A DNA stretch of 64,000 nucleotides, taken from contig JBDWSF010000002.1 in NCBI GenBank assembly GCA_039985655.1, positions 65,886 to 129,885 on the forward strand, given 5' to 3'. A program made the position numbers and the translations under genes. This DNA comes from Postechiella sp039985655. GTDB lineage: Bacteria; Bacteroidota; Bacteroidia; Flavobacteriales; Flavobacteriaceae. This document shows positions 26,858 through 34,864 of the stretch, piece by piece; within the stretch, counting starts at the first letter, position 1; each line of letters starts with the position of its first letter. The notes beneath the pieces were generated by a model, which made no database searches, was not told where the DNA came from, and worked only from the letters and a program-made list of their open reading frames with translations.

Positions 26858-27176
26858 ATCAAGATACTTAAACCTTGTTAGCTAAAGAGGAATGTATGCT
26901 GTTTTTATAAATAATCTGGCATTATAAAAATAGAGATGCTAAAAAATATAAGAACAGTACACAACAATTTGTAAAAAAATAACACTAAATTTGAGTCTTA
27001 ATCAAAGCGTTGTGTGTGTCATATTATTTTCTTTAAAAAAAGTCTCCCCAATATCTTATACAACTGCTAGCAGTTATATAGTAATACTCGAACTTATTTC
27101 TTAGAAAATTTTAAAAACGTAACAAAATATTTAAATAAAAGTTACGGTGACGTCATAACCTTAGCCCCTCAATACT
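26858..27176. other. Intergenic region, 319 bp
   Basis: No gene was seen. It contains a perfect 14-bp palindrome AACTGCTAGCAGTT at about 27062-27075, a possible operator, 100 nt before the DinB-like gene. Confidence 0.4.
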
Positions 27177-27725
27177 ATGAAAAAAAATATTTGCATTATA
27201 GCATTATTAATATCATCATTTATGATAGCACAAGAAAAATTACCTTACCATGAAATTCCAGAACATGCTGAAAATTATACTGCTGGCACAGTAGCATCAA
27301 GAATGGTAGATGGATTAGGTTTTAGGTATTATTGGGCTACCGAGGGTTTACGACAAGAAGATTTAGAGCATAAAGCAAGTGAATCTGGTAGAAGTAGTGA
27401 AGAGACTATAGATCATCTTTTAGGGCTATCTTATTTCATTCTTAATTCTATATCAGAAAAAGGAATTAAAGAAGATAAATCAGAACAATCCTTTGAGCAA
27501 AAACGTAAACAAACCTTAATCAATTTTAAAAAGGCTTCGGACATTTTAAGGCATTCAAAAGATATTTCTAAATACGATAATAAAAAATTCCCTTTTTGGA
27601 ATATTATTAATGGACCAATAGCCGATGCACTTTGGCATTGCGGACAAGTAGTTATGTTGAGACGTGCTTCAGGAAATCCTTTTAATTCTAAAGTCAGTGT
27701 ATTTACAGGTACAGTAAGAGATTAA
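27177..27725 (+). CDS. Secreted DinB-like four-helix protein
   Basis: 182 residues with signal peptide MKKNICIIALLISSFMIAQ. The rest is helical. Three spaced histidines (EHKAS or DHLLGLSYF, and the C-terminal ALWHCGQVVMLRR) fit the metal site of the DinB/YfiT superfamily, and the tail WHCGQVVMLRRASGNP is very typical of it. Most DinB-like proteins are cytosolic, so the signal peptide is notable. The function is unknown. Its stop codon directly abuts the stop codon of the convergent acyltransferase gene. Confidence 0.8.
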   Translation: MKKNICIIALLISSFMIAQEKLPYHEIPEHAENYTAGTVASRMVDGLGFRYYWATEGLRQEDLEHKASESGRSSEETIDHLLGLSYFILNSISEKGIKEDKSEQSFEQKRKQTLINFKKASDILRHSKDISKYDNKKFPFWNIINGPIADALWHCGQVVMLRRASGNPFNSKVSVFTGTVRD

Positions 27726-28910
27726 TTATAAATAACTCAGCCACCACTTATCTTTATTATTGGCTTTATAAATCATGTATTTTTTACATGGAAAGTAGAG
27801 TAAGGTGATAACTCCAATCCAAACCATGTAAACGACAAACAATGAATAGCCATAGTTTATAAGCGTTGCACTAGAGAAGGCATTTTTCGTTAAAATCATA
27901 TCTTGCCAATTTCCACCAAAAATCAGTAGTCCTATTATTGCAAAAACATGAATAACTAATATATGCAAGAAGTAGTAAAATAAAGGCACACGACCAAAGA
28001 TTAAAAAAAAGTCGATTACTTTGTTTTTAACAGATTCAAAAGCGTATAAAAATAACAAAGCAGGGCCAATAGTGATTAAAACATAAGCCAACGAAGGCGG
28101 GTATTTACTAACTTTAAAAAAAGACATGATCGTTTTTGAAGTTGTATCTTGAATAGTCCACGGTACCAAATCACCATAAATGTTTGCGCCTCTTAATATA
28201 AAAAATAATACGATTGCACCCATACCAATTCGCAGTAACCATTTTTTTCTTAGAACAGGATTAAATTCTTTTAGATATAAATAGCCTAAAGAGTAGCCTA
28301 ATAACATAACTCCAATCCATGGTAATATCGGGTAAAAGATACCAACATCTGAAGTATCACTTATGGGCACTACATTTGCTTGATGTAAAACATACCAAAC
28401 TATAGATTGTAAACTATTGCCTTGCATAACAATGCCGTCTAATAAATTATGACCAGCAACAATAATGATTCCAATGATTAACACTAATTTTCTTGATAGA
28501 AAAATTAATACCGATAATGCCATCATACTTAATCCAATGGCCCAAATAACTTGTAAAATAATTCGACTAAAAGTAATATCGAATTTCCATAATAAATTGT
28601 TTAGCGTTATTTCTAGAAAAACAAGCCACAAACCTCGCGTAAATAAAAACTTAAAGAGCTCTGGTTTTGTTTTTTTACTTCCATACAAAAAAGCCGAAGT
28701 GCCTGCCAAAAACACAAAAACTGGAGCGCAATAGTGCGTTATAAATCTAGTAAAAAATAAAAATGGAGTCGTTGTTTCTAAATTTGTTGGGTTGGTGAAA
28801 AAGGAACCGTAGTGAAAAAAGTCTCTAGTATGATCTAAAGCCATAATGACCATAACTAAACCTCTTAAAACATCTATAGATTCTATTCGTGTTGATTTTA
28901 TGTTCGGCAT
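27726..28910 (-). CDS. DUF1624/HGSNAT-like membrane acyltransferase
   Basis: 394 residues with about ten hydrophobic segments. The N-terminal motif RIESIDVLRGLVMVIMALDHTRDFF is the DUF1624 (heparan-alpha-glucosaminide N-acetyltransferase catalytic) signature, with His in ALDHTRDF. Members move acyl groups across the inner membrane to sugars or other acceptors. The acceptor is unknown. It is convergent with the DinB-like gene with no gap. Confidence 0.87.
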   Translation of the reverse strand: MPNIKSTRIESIDVLRGLVMVIMALDHTRDFFHYGSFFTNPTNLETTTPFLFFTRFITHYCAPVFVFLAGTSAFLYGSKKTKPELFKFLFTRGLWLVFLEITLNNLLWKFDITFSRIILQVIWAIGLSMMALSVLIFLSRKLVLIIGIIIVAGHNLLDGIVMQGNSLQSIVWYVLHQANVVPISDTSDVGIFYPILPWIGVMLLGYSLGYLYLKEFNPVLRKKWLLRIGMGAIVLFFILRGANIYGDLVPWTIQDTTSKTIMSFFKVSKYPPSLAYVLITIGPALLFLYAFESVKNKVIDFFLIFGRVPLFYYFLHILVIHVFAIIGLLIFGGNWQDMILTKNAFSSATLINYGYSLFVVYMVWIGVITLLYFPCKKYMIYKANNKDKWWLSYL

Positions 28911-29263
28911 GATTATGTATTTTGATTGGTTGTTTAGACTGTCTATTTCCTCATGGTATTAGCAATCCCTTTTGGTGTCTATTAATTATTGGAGATTAAC
29001 CATTTTTGATTTTATAAAAAGTTTGCACATAATAATGATATTAAAGTATTTTGTAAGTCGTTCTCTTTTTATGTGACTTATAACTGCATTTAATGCGGGA
29101 AACAATGGTGTATTTAATCTAAATAATTGAAACATACTCGTCTTTTTATTAGAGTTAAATGGATTAAAAAAATCTAGGGAGTAAAGTTTAAAGATATAAA
29201 AAAAACCGTTACTATAAATTTATCTATAGTAACGGTTTAAAATGAGTTTATTTACGGCTAAGC
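28911..29263. other. Intergenic region, 353 bp
   Basis: No gene was seen. It contains the terminator at 29198-29238 and otherwise AT-rich sequence. Confidence 0.5.
29198..29238 (-). terminator. Terminator after the sterol desaturase-like gene
   Basis: Perfect 14-bp arms AAACCGTTACTATA (29203-29216) and TATAGTAACGGTTT (29225-29238). The minus strand continues into a T run. Confidence 0.9.
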
Positions 29264-30205
29264 TTAACTCGTTTGTTGTTGCTTTTTCATAAGATTTTGT
29301 TGTTGCTTAATTGTAAGTGTACTACCATCATGACTCCAACCAGGAGGCGCAAAAGCATACATAAACTTATGATACCAATTTTTAGATTTTTTCATATCCA
29401 TCCAAATATCTTTGTATTCATGTGTTAGTATAACTAAAGGGTTGTATGAATTCGGTGCATGGGTTACGCCATACTTTATATCAATATTATCATCTAATTC
29501 TTTCCAAGTACCAAATATTTTGTCAAAAATATTTAAAAACCCTCCATGGTTTTTATCCATATACTCTAAATTTTGAGCGTGATGTACTTGGTGCATAGTA
29601 TGTGTATTCATAAACTTTTCTATAATTCCCATTTTAGGAATATAAACCGAATGTAACTGAAATTGCCAAAGCGCTTCAATACCTAAACAGACCACCAACA
29701 TTTCTGGAGGGAAACCTACAGCTGGTATCCACATATAAAAGAAAGGTTTATAGAAAATAGTAAACCAGCCGTTTCTTACGGCAGTTCCTAGATTGAAATT
29801 ATCAGAAGAATGGTGTACTATATGTGCGGCCCATAAAAAACGGACATTATGGTTTTGACGATGAAACCAATAATATGTAAAATCGTCAGCTAATTGGCAT
29901 AGTAGCCAAATGTACCAAACATATCCAAAAGACTCATACCCCATGATGTTGGTTCGAACACCTTCTACTAAAGGATTAAAAACTTCATATACAAAATTAA
30001 AAAGAACAATGGCGGCAATCGTTTTTGTAAGTGGTGCTATAATTGCAGAACCAACGCCCATACTAAGACTTGCTCCTAAATCTTTCCATTTATATAAGTC
30101 TTTTTTAGTCTTATCTTTTTTATCATGTTTACTATATGCTAATTCAAGAAGGATGAAACCTATAAAAGCAGGAGCACCGTATACTAGGGGGTTTGTGAAA
30201 TCCAT
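29264..30205 (-). CDS. Sterol desaturase/fatty acid hydroxylase superfamily membrane protein
   Basis: 313 residues with four hydrophobic regions. The three histidine clusters that bind the di-iron centre are present: HRQNH (about 117-121), HIVHHSS (about 132-138) and HTMHQVHHAQN (about 202-212). The family oxidises lipids at the inner membrane. In Bacteroidota the substrate is unlikely to be a sterol; a fatty-acyl, hopanoid or carotenoid-type lipid is more probable. It is monocistronic. Confidence 0.9.
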   Translation of the reverse strand: MDFTNPLVYGAPAFIGFILLELAYSKHDKKDKTKKDLYKWKDLGASLSMGVGSAIIAPLTKTIAAIVLFNFVYEVFNPLVEGVRTNIMGYESFGYVWYIWLLCQLADDFTYYWFHRQNHNVRFLWAAHIVHHSSDNFNLGTAVRNGWFTIFYKPFFYMWIPAVGFPPEMLVVCLGIEALWQFQLHSVYIPKMGIIEKFMNTHTMHQVHHAQNLEYMDKNHGGFLNIFDKIFGTWKELDDNIDIKYGVTHAPNSYNPLVILTHEYKDIWMDMKKSKNWYHKFMYAFAPPGWSHDGSTLTIKQQQNLMKKQQQTS

Positions 30206-30283
30206 TTAAAAAATTGAGTTATTTTTCAAAAATACCCCGATTTTCCTATTTAAACAACTGGATTTGTGGTTTTATTAAATAAA

Positions 30284-30317
30284 AAATGGCTTTAACAGTT
30301 TGTTGTTAAAGCCATTT
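30284..30317 (-). terminator. Terminator of lysA
   Basis: 14-bp arms AAATGGCTTTAACA/TGTTAAAGCCATTT with a 6-nt loop. T-rich on the minus strand, 23 nt after the lysA stop. Confidence 0.9.
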
Positions 30318-30339
30318 TGCTTTTTATGTGTAAGAATAA

Positions 30340-31575
30340 TTATTTAACTAAAACTTTTTCTTTCTTAGTTGAAAAATCTACTTCTATTTGATTCTTTATA
30401 ATATCATCAAAAGTTTCTCTTTTTCTAATTAAATGAGCTTTACCCTTAAGCCATAAAACTTCTGCAGGTCTAAACCTTGAGTTGTAATTACTAGCCATAG
30501 AGAAGCAGTAAGCACCAGCATTTTTAAAACGCAATACATCACCTTCATTTATTTCGGTAATACGTCTGTTACTTCCAAAAGTATCGGTTTCGCAAATATA
30601 TCCAACAACCGAGTAAAAACGCTCACGTCCTTTTGGGTTTGATATATTATCTATATCATGGTGTGAACCATAAAACATGGGACGTATTAAGTGATTAAAA
30701 CCAGAATCTACCTGTGCAAATACAGTAGATGTTGTTTGTTTAACAGCATTTACTTTTGTTAAAAAGTTTCCAGAGTCACTCACCAAAAATTTACCTGGTT
30801 CGAAAGCTAAAGTTAATTCCTTTCCGTAATCTTTACAGAACTCGTTGAATTTTGCTGTCAATTTTTGTCCTAATTCTTCAATATTAGTTTCAATATCACC
30901 AGCTCTATATGGCACTTTAAATCCAGAACCAAAATCGATAAACTCTAAATTTTTGAATTTTTTAGCAGTATCGAATAAAATTTCGCTAGCATATAAAAAC
31001 ACATCAATATCTAAAATATCACTTCCAGTATGCATGTGTATACCGTTAATATTCATTTTCGTATTCTCTATAATACGTAGTAAATGTGGTATTTGATGAA
31101 TAGAAATACCGAATTTAGAATCGATATGTCCAACAGAAATATTACTATTTCCACCTGCCATAACATGTGGGTTTATACGAATACAAACCGGTGTTTTTGG
31201 GTGTTTTGTTCCAAATTGCTCTAATACCGAAAGGTTATCAATATTAATTTGAATTCCCAATTTAGCAGCCTCTTCAATTTCACCTAAAGACACACCGTTT
31301 GGAGTGAAAATAATTTGTTCTGCCGAAAAACCTGCAGCCAAACCTAACTGTACTTCTTGTATAGAAACAGTATCTATTCCTGCACCAAGCGTTTTTAAAT
31401 ACTTTAATATAGATATGTTAGATAACGCTTTTACTGCGTAATTTACTTTAAGTGTTTTAACGCCTTTAAACGCATTTGTTAAGCGTTTGTATTGCGATCC
31501 GATTTTTTCGGCATCATAAACATATACGGGACTTCCGTATTCCTCTACTATTTTTAATAATTGACCTTCATTCAT
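30340..31575 (-). CDS. lysA: Diaminopimelate decarboxylase
   Basis: Last step of lysine synthesis: meso-diaminopimelate to L-lysine plus CO2. 411 residues, normal length. It has an alanine racemase-like barrel with the PLP-binding Lys in VNYAVKALSN (about K48), the phosphate-contact GSGFKVPYR and EPGKFLVSDSG, and the catalytic Cys in YICETDTFG. The domain ends with GAYCFSMASNYNSR, which contributes substrate contacts across the dimer. It is monocistronic, with its own promoter box at 31595-31602 and its own terminator. Confidence 0.95.
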   Translation of the reverse strand: MNEGQLLKIVEEYGSPVYVYDAEKIGSQYKRLTNAFKGVKTLKVNYAVKALSNISILKYLKTLGAGIDTVSIQEVQLGLAAGFSAEQIIFTPNGVSLGEIEEAAKLGIQINIDNLSVLEQFGTKHPKTPVCIRINPHVMAGGNSNISVGHIDSKFGISIHQIPHLLRIIENTKMNINGIHMHTGSDILDIDVFLYASEILFDTAKKFKNLEFIDFGSGFKVPYRAGDIETNIEELGQKLTAKFNEFCKDYGKELTLAFEPGKFLVSDSGNFLTKVNAVKQTTSTVFAQVDSGFNHLIRPMFYGSHHDIDNISNPKGRERFYSVVGYICETDTFGSNRRITEINEGDVLRFKNAGAYCFSMASNYNSRFRPAEVLWLKGKAHLIRKRETFDDIIKNQIEVDFSTKKEKVLVK

Positions 31576-31594
31576 AGTCTTTATAAATTTTGAA

Positions 31595-31602
31595 CAAAGA
31601 TA
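31595..31602 (-). promoter_or_regulatory. Candidate -7 box for lysA
   Basis: TATCTTTG on the minus strand, a match to TAnnTTTG, lies 19 nt before the lysA ATG. Confidence 0.6.
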
Positions 31603-31746
31603 TTTTATTCCTTCTTATAAAAAATAAATAAATAAAAAATAATACAAATTAAACATTTTGTTAATTATTTAACATTTTTAAGTTTTAACTTGTAATTATT
31701 TTGCTAATGATTAAATAAAATATTAGTGTAATTAAACCCTATTATT

Positions 31747-31754
31747 TACATTTG
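31747..31754 (+). promoter_or_regulatory. Candidate -7 box for sucC
   Basis: TACATTTG matches TAnnTTTG and lies 27 nt before the ATG at 31782. It overlaps the alternative ATG at 31752, which argues against that start. Confidence 0.6.
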
Positions 31755-31781
31755 CTTTTCTTAAAAACTATTAAGCGAGTT

Positions 31782-32978
31782 ATGAATTTACACGAATATC
31801 AAGGTAAAGAGATTTTAAACAGTTTTGGAGTACGCATACAACGTGGTATAGTGGCTCAAAATGCTAAAGAAGCAGTAGCAGCTGCAAAACAATTAACTAC
31901 AGAAACAGGTACGAGCTGGTATGTTATTAAGGCGCAAGTTCATGCAGGTGGACGTGGAAAAGGAGGCGGTGTAAAACTGGCTAAGAATCTTGGTGAAGTA
32001 GAGCAAGTTGCTGGACAAATTATAGGAATGGATTTGGTAACGCCCCAAACTTCAGCAGAAGGAAAGCGTGTACACCAAGTTTTAGTTGCAGAAGATGTTT
32101 ATTATCCAACAGAAGGCGGTGAAACTAGTGAGTTTTATGTGTCAGTTTTATTAAATAGAGGTACAGGAAGAAATATGATTGTGTATTCGACAGAAGGTGG
32201 AATGGACATTGAAACTGTAGCTGAGGAAACACCTGAATTAATACATAATGAAGAAGTAGACCCTGCGGCTGGTTTATTACCTTTTCAAGCTAGAAAAATA
32301 GCTTTTAATTTAGGTCTGTCTGGTTTGGCATTTAAAGAAATGACAAAATTTGTTACCTGTCTTTATAAAGCTTATGTTGAGTCTGATGCTTCTTTATTTG
32401 AAATCAATCCAGTTTTAAAAACGAGTGATGATAAAATAATGGCAGTTGATGCTAAAGTTACAATTGACGATAATGCATTATACAGACATAAAAGTTATGT
32501 TGATTTACGTGATATACGTGAAGAAAGCGCTATTGAAGTTGAAGCAGGAGAACTAGGCTTAAACTATGTAGATTTAGACGGTAATGTTGGGTGTATGGTT
32601 AACGGCGCTGGTTTAGCAATGGCAACTATGGATTTAATTAAGCAAGCCGGTGGTGAGCCAGCTAACTTTTTAGATGTTGGTGGTACTGCAGATGCTGCAC
32701 GTGTAGAAGCAGCTTTTAGAATTATATTAAAAGATCCTGCTGTAAAAGCGATTCTTATTAATATTTTTGGTGGAATTGTACGTTGCGATAGAGTAGCACA
32801 AGGTATTGTGGATGCTTATAAAAATATGGGTGATGCTATTAAAGTGCCAATTATTGTACGTTTACAAGGAACCAATGCAGATATTGCTAAAAAATTAATC
32901 GATACTTCAGGATTAGATGTACTTAGTGCAACAGAATTCCAAGAAGCTGCTGATAAAGTTCAAGCGGTATTAGCTTAA
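31782..32978 (+). CDS. sucC: Succinyl-CoA ligase (ADP-forming) subunit beta
   Basis: TCA-cycle enzyme subunit of 398 residues starting MNLHEYQGKEILNSFGV, the canonical N-terminus. The upstream in-frame ATG would add MLFLKTIKRV and is rejected. The ATP-grasp domain has VIKAQVHAGGRGKGGGVK; the magnesium-binding segment FEINPVLKTSDDKIMAVDAK follows. The C-terminal CoA-ligase-like domain has FLDVGGTADAARVEAAF and GGIVRCDRVAQGI. The alpha subunit gene (sucD) is not adjacent. Confidence 0.95.
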   Translation: MNLHEYQGKEILNSFGVRIQRGIVAQNAKEAVAAAKQLTTETGTSWYVIKAQVHAGGRGKGGGVKLAKNLGEVEQVAGQIIGMDLVTPQTSAEGKRVHQVLVAEDVYYPTEGGETSEFYVSVLLNRGTGRNMIVYSTEGGMDIETVAEETPELIHNEEVDPAAGLLPFQARKIAFNLGLSGLAFKEMTKFVTCLYKAYVESDASLFEINPVLKTSDDKIMAVDAKVTIDDNALYRHKSYVDLRDIREESAIEVEAGELGLNYVDLDGNVGCMVNGAGLAMATMDLIKQAGGEPANFLDVGGTADAARVEAAFRIILKDPAVKAILINIFGGIVRCDRVAQGIVDAYKNMGDAIKVPIIVRLQGTNADIAKKLIDTSGLDVLSATEFQEAADKVQAVLA

Positions 32979-33035
32979 ATTATAGAAATAATATAACGTT
33001 TTAATAAAACAAACGTTACGATATATAATAATCAA

Positions 33036-33064
33036 GCCACTCATAAAACGGTGGCTTTTTTATG
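33036..33064 (+). terminator. Terminator of sucC
   Basis: Stem AGCCAC/GTGGCT with a 10-nt loop followed by TTTTTT, about 60 nt after the stop codon. Confidence 0.75.
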
Positions 33065-33293
33065 TTTAAGAGGTTCGTTGTTTTTTGGCGCGTTTTATGA
33101 TTTGTAATTAAAAGGAGACTATCTTAACAGACTGTGTCGTAATCTAAAAACATACTCATTAAGTTTTGATTAAGAAATTTTTATTAGCATATTTTTAAAT
33201 TTTCACCAATTATTTTTAAACCGCATTAAAATCATCTATGATGATGCTCTTTATCTTGTTGTTTTTTTGACAACATCTGTGTTCTCCATTATT

Positions 33294-33613
33294 TTATTTT
33301 ATATGCTCTAATATTGACATTAATTGATACACGCCTCCTGATATGGTAATCATTCTAGTGATATTAAAACATATACCTAAAATACCAAGTTCTGTATTAA
33401 TCTCATCAATACCTCGTAATATAAAAGCTCCAGTTCCAAGGTTTCTTTTCAAATGCCCAAATTGTAGCTCTGCTCTAGTTTTCCTTTTTTCATAAACTGC
33501 TTGGCCTTCTTCGCTGTTATAAATCCTAACTATTTTCTCCTTTATTGCTTCATGTACCGACCGTCTGATTGTTCTTCCTTGTTTAGATTTTATGCATTGG
33601 TTAAAATATTCAC
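33294..33613 (-). pseudogene. C-terminal fragment of an IS1182-type transposase
   Basis: An uninterrupted frame of about 105 codons that begins abruptly at CEYFNQCIKSKQGRTIRR, 6 nt from the IS630 left edge. It contains EAIKEKIVRIYNSEEG, then RKTRAELQFGHLKRNLG with FILRGIDEINTELGILGI, and ends at ILEHIK. GHLKRNLG with a downstream LxxLxxNxxRM pattern is the C-terminal DDE region of IS1182-like transposases. The N-terminal two thirds are absent, also beyond the far side of the IS630 element, so truncation was not caused by simple insertion. Confidence 0.75.
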
Positions 33614-33621
33614 ATGTAATA

Positions 33622-34741
33622 CCAATTAAATTTCAAAACATTGATTAAAAGTGTTATTAAAGAAATAGTTATGAGTAATCCCCTTAATTATTGATCGATT
33701 TAATTGATTTTTAATAAATTGATGCAACCATAGCTTGAGATTATCTAGATTTTCAAAGACTTTATTTTTATAAAATTGCTTTATATAAGTCCATATTTTT
33801 TCAGAAGCATTTAATTCAGGCGAATATGGGGGTATTCTAATGAGTTTTATATTATCTGGTATTTTGTGGTTTTTCATAGAATGAAACCCTGCGTTGTCAA
33901 TAATTATGATTTTAAATTCTTCGGGTTTGTATTTCGAAAATTCACAGAGATATTGATAGAAAGTTTCACTAGTTGTTCCTTCTATTTCATAGACAAATGA
34001 ATCTCTATTTATAGGAGAAAAACTGCCATACAAATAGGTGTTTTTAAAAGCATGTTGATACTTGACAATAGGTTTAATACCTTTGGCTGTTAGACATCTT
34101 CCAATATGAGTCATTAATCCAAATCTAGATTCATCTTGATAATAAAGATTTACCGAAGTGTACTTATCTTTATTAAGATTAATTCTAAGCTTATTTAGTT
34201 TCAAATGGAAGGTTTTTTAAAAACGGCAATGGCTTGCTCGTCTTTTCTATAATGAGATTTTCTGGGCCTCTTTAGTTTTGAACCAAAGTGTCGTTTCATA
34301 TAAGTTCGAAGTGTATTATATTTTATATCTATATCAAATTCTTTCTTAGCTCAATTTACCGCATCATTATAGCCCAATAATGGACAGGTTGGATCATTGA
34401 GCTTTAATTCTAATGCTTTGTGAAATGTCTCTGTGATTTTAGTATGATTTGCTCCTCCAGAAGAAATTTTTAACAGCGCATCTAATCCTGATTTCATATA
34501 AAGTTTGGATCATACGCGAAGAGTAGCTTCACTAAGGGATAAATATTCAGCAAGATTTTCTCTTGTTTTGAATTTCGAATCATTCTTTAAAATCAAAAAT
34601 AATAAATGCTTTTCAAGACGGTTGTTGTTTACTTGTTTACGAAGTGATTGTAACTCTAAAACACTTTCTTTTATTTCAAAATCTATTTTTTTACTCATGT
34701 ATAAATACATGAAAAATACTCGATTATTTGAATTTATTTGG
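33622..34741 (-). mobile_element. IS630-family insertion sequence, inactivated
   Basis: 1120 bp flanked by TA at 33620-33621 and 34742-34743, the TA target duplication of IS630/Tc1 elements. The terminal repeats CCAATTAAATTTC and GAATTTATTTGG (right end, read on the plus strand) are near-exact inverses. The transposase gene inside is broken at three places. The element sits at the edge of an IS1182 relic between sucC and secDF. Confidence 0.85.
33626..34698 (-). pseudogene. IS630-family transposase (two in-frame TGA, one frameshift)
   Basis: Starts MSKKIDFEIKESVLELQSL. The N-terminal helix-turn-helix reads TRENLAEYLSLSEATLRV and stops at a TGA where the continuation SKLYMKSGLDALL implies Trp. 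A second TGA interrupts GYNDAVN/AKKEFDIDI at another expected Trp. One extra A in a homopolymer near 34215 shifts the frame before NLPFETKLNKLRI. The C-terminal 192 residues are intact in one frame and carry the DDE catalytic residues: Asp in YYQDESRFG, Asp in IIIIDNAGFHS and Glu in YSPELNASEKIW. Both stops look like TGG to TGA changes. Confidence 0.88.
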
Positions 34742-34810
34742 TATAACGTCCAACTTTTCGATACGATCACCATAAAAAATCGTAATCTCTCGAAGTGACA
34801 ATATTGTATA

Positions 34811-34846
34811 AAAAAAGCCTGTCAAAATAAATTGACAGGCTTTTTT
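34811..34846 (-). terminator. Terminator of secDF
   Basis: Arms GCCTGTCAA (34817-34825) and TTGACAGGC (34832-34840) with A and T runs on both sides; T-rich on the minus strand. 19 nt after the secDF stop. Confidence 0.9.
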
Positions 34847-34864
34847 ATAAAGAATTTATTCTAA

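Noticed and set aside
33626..34698. TGA read as Trp in the IS630 transposase
   Set aside because: One frameshift would remain, and many genes in the window (for example the ECF sigma factor) end at TGA.
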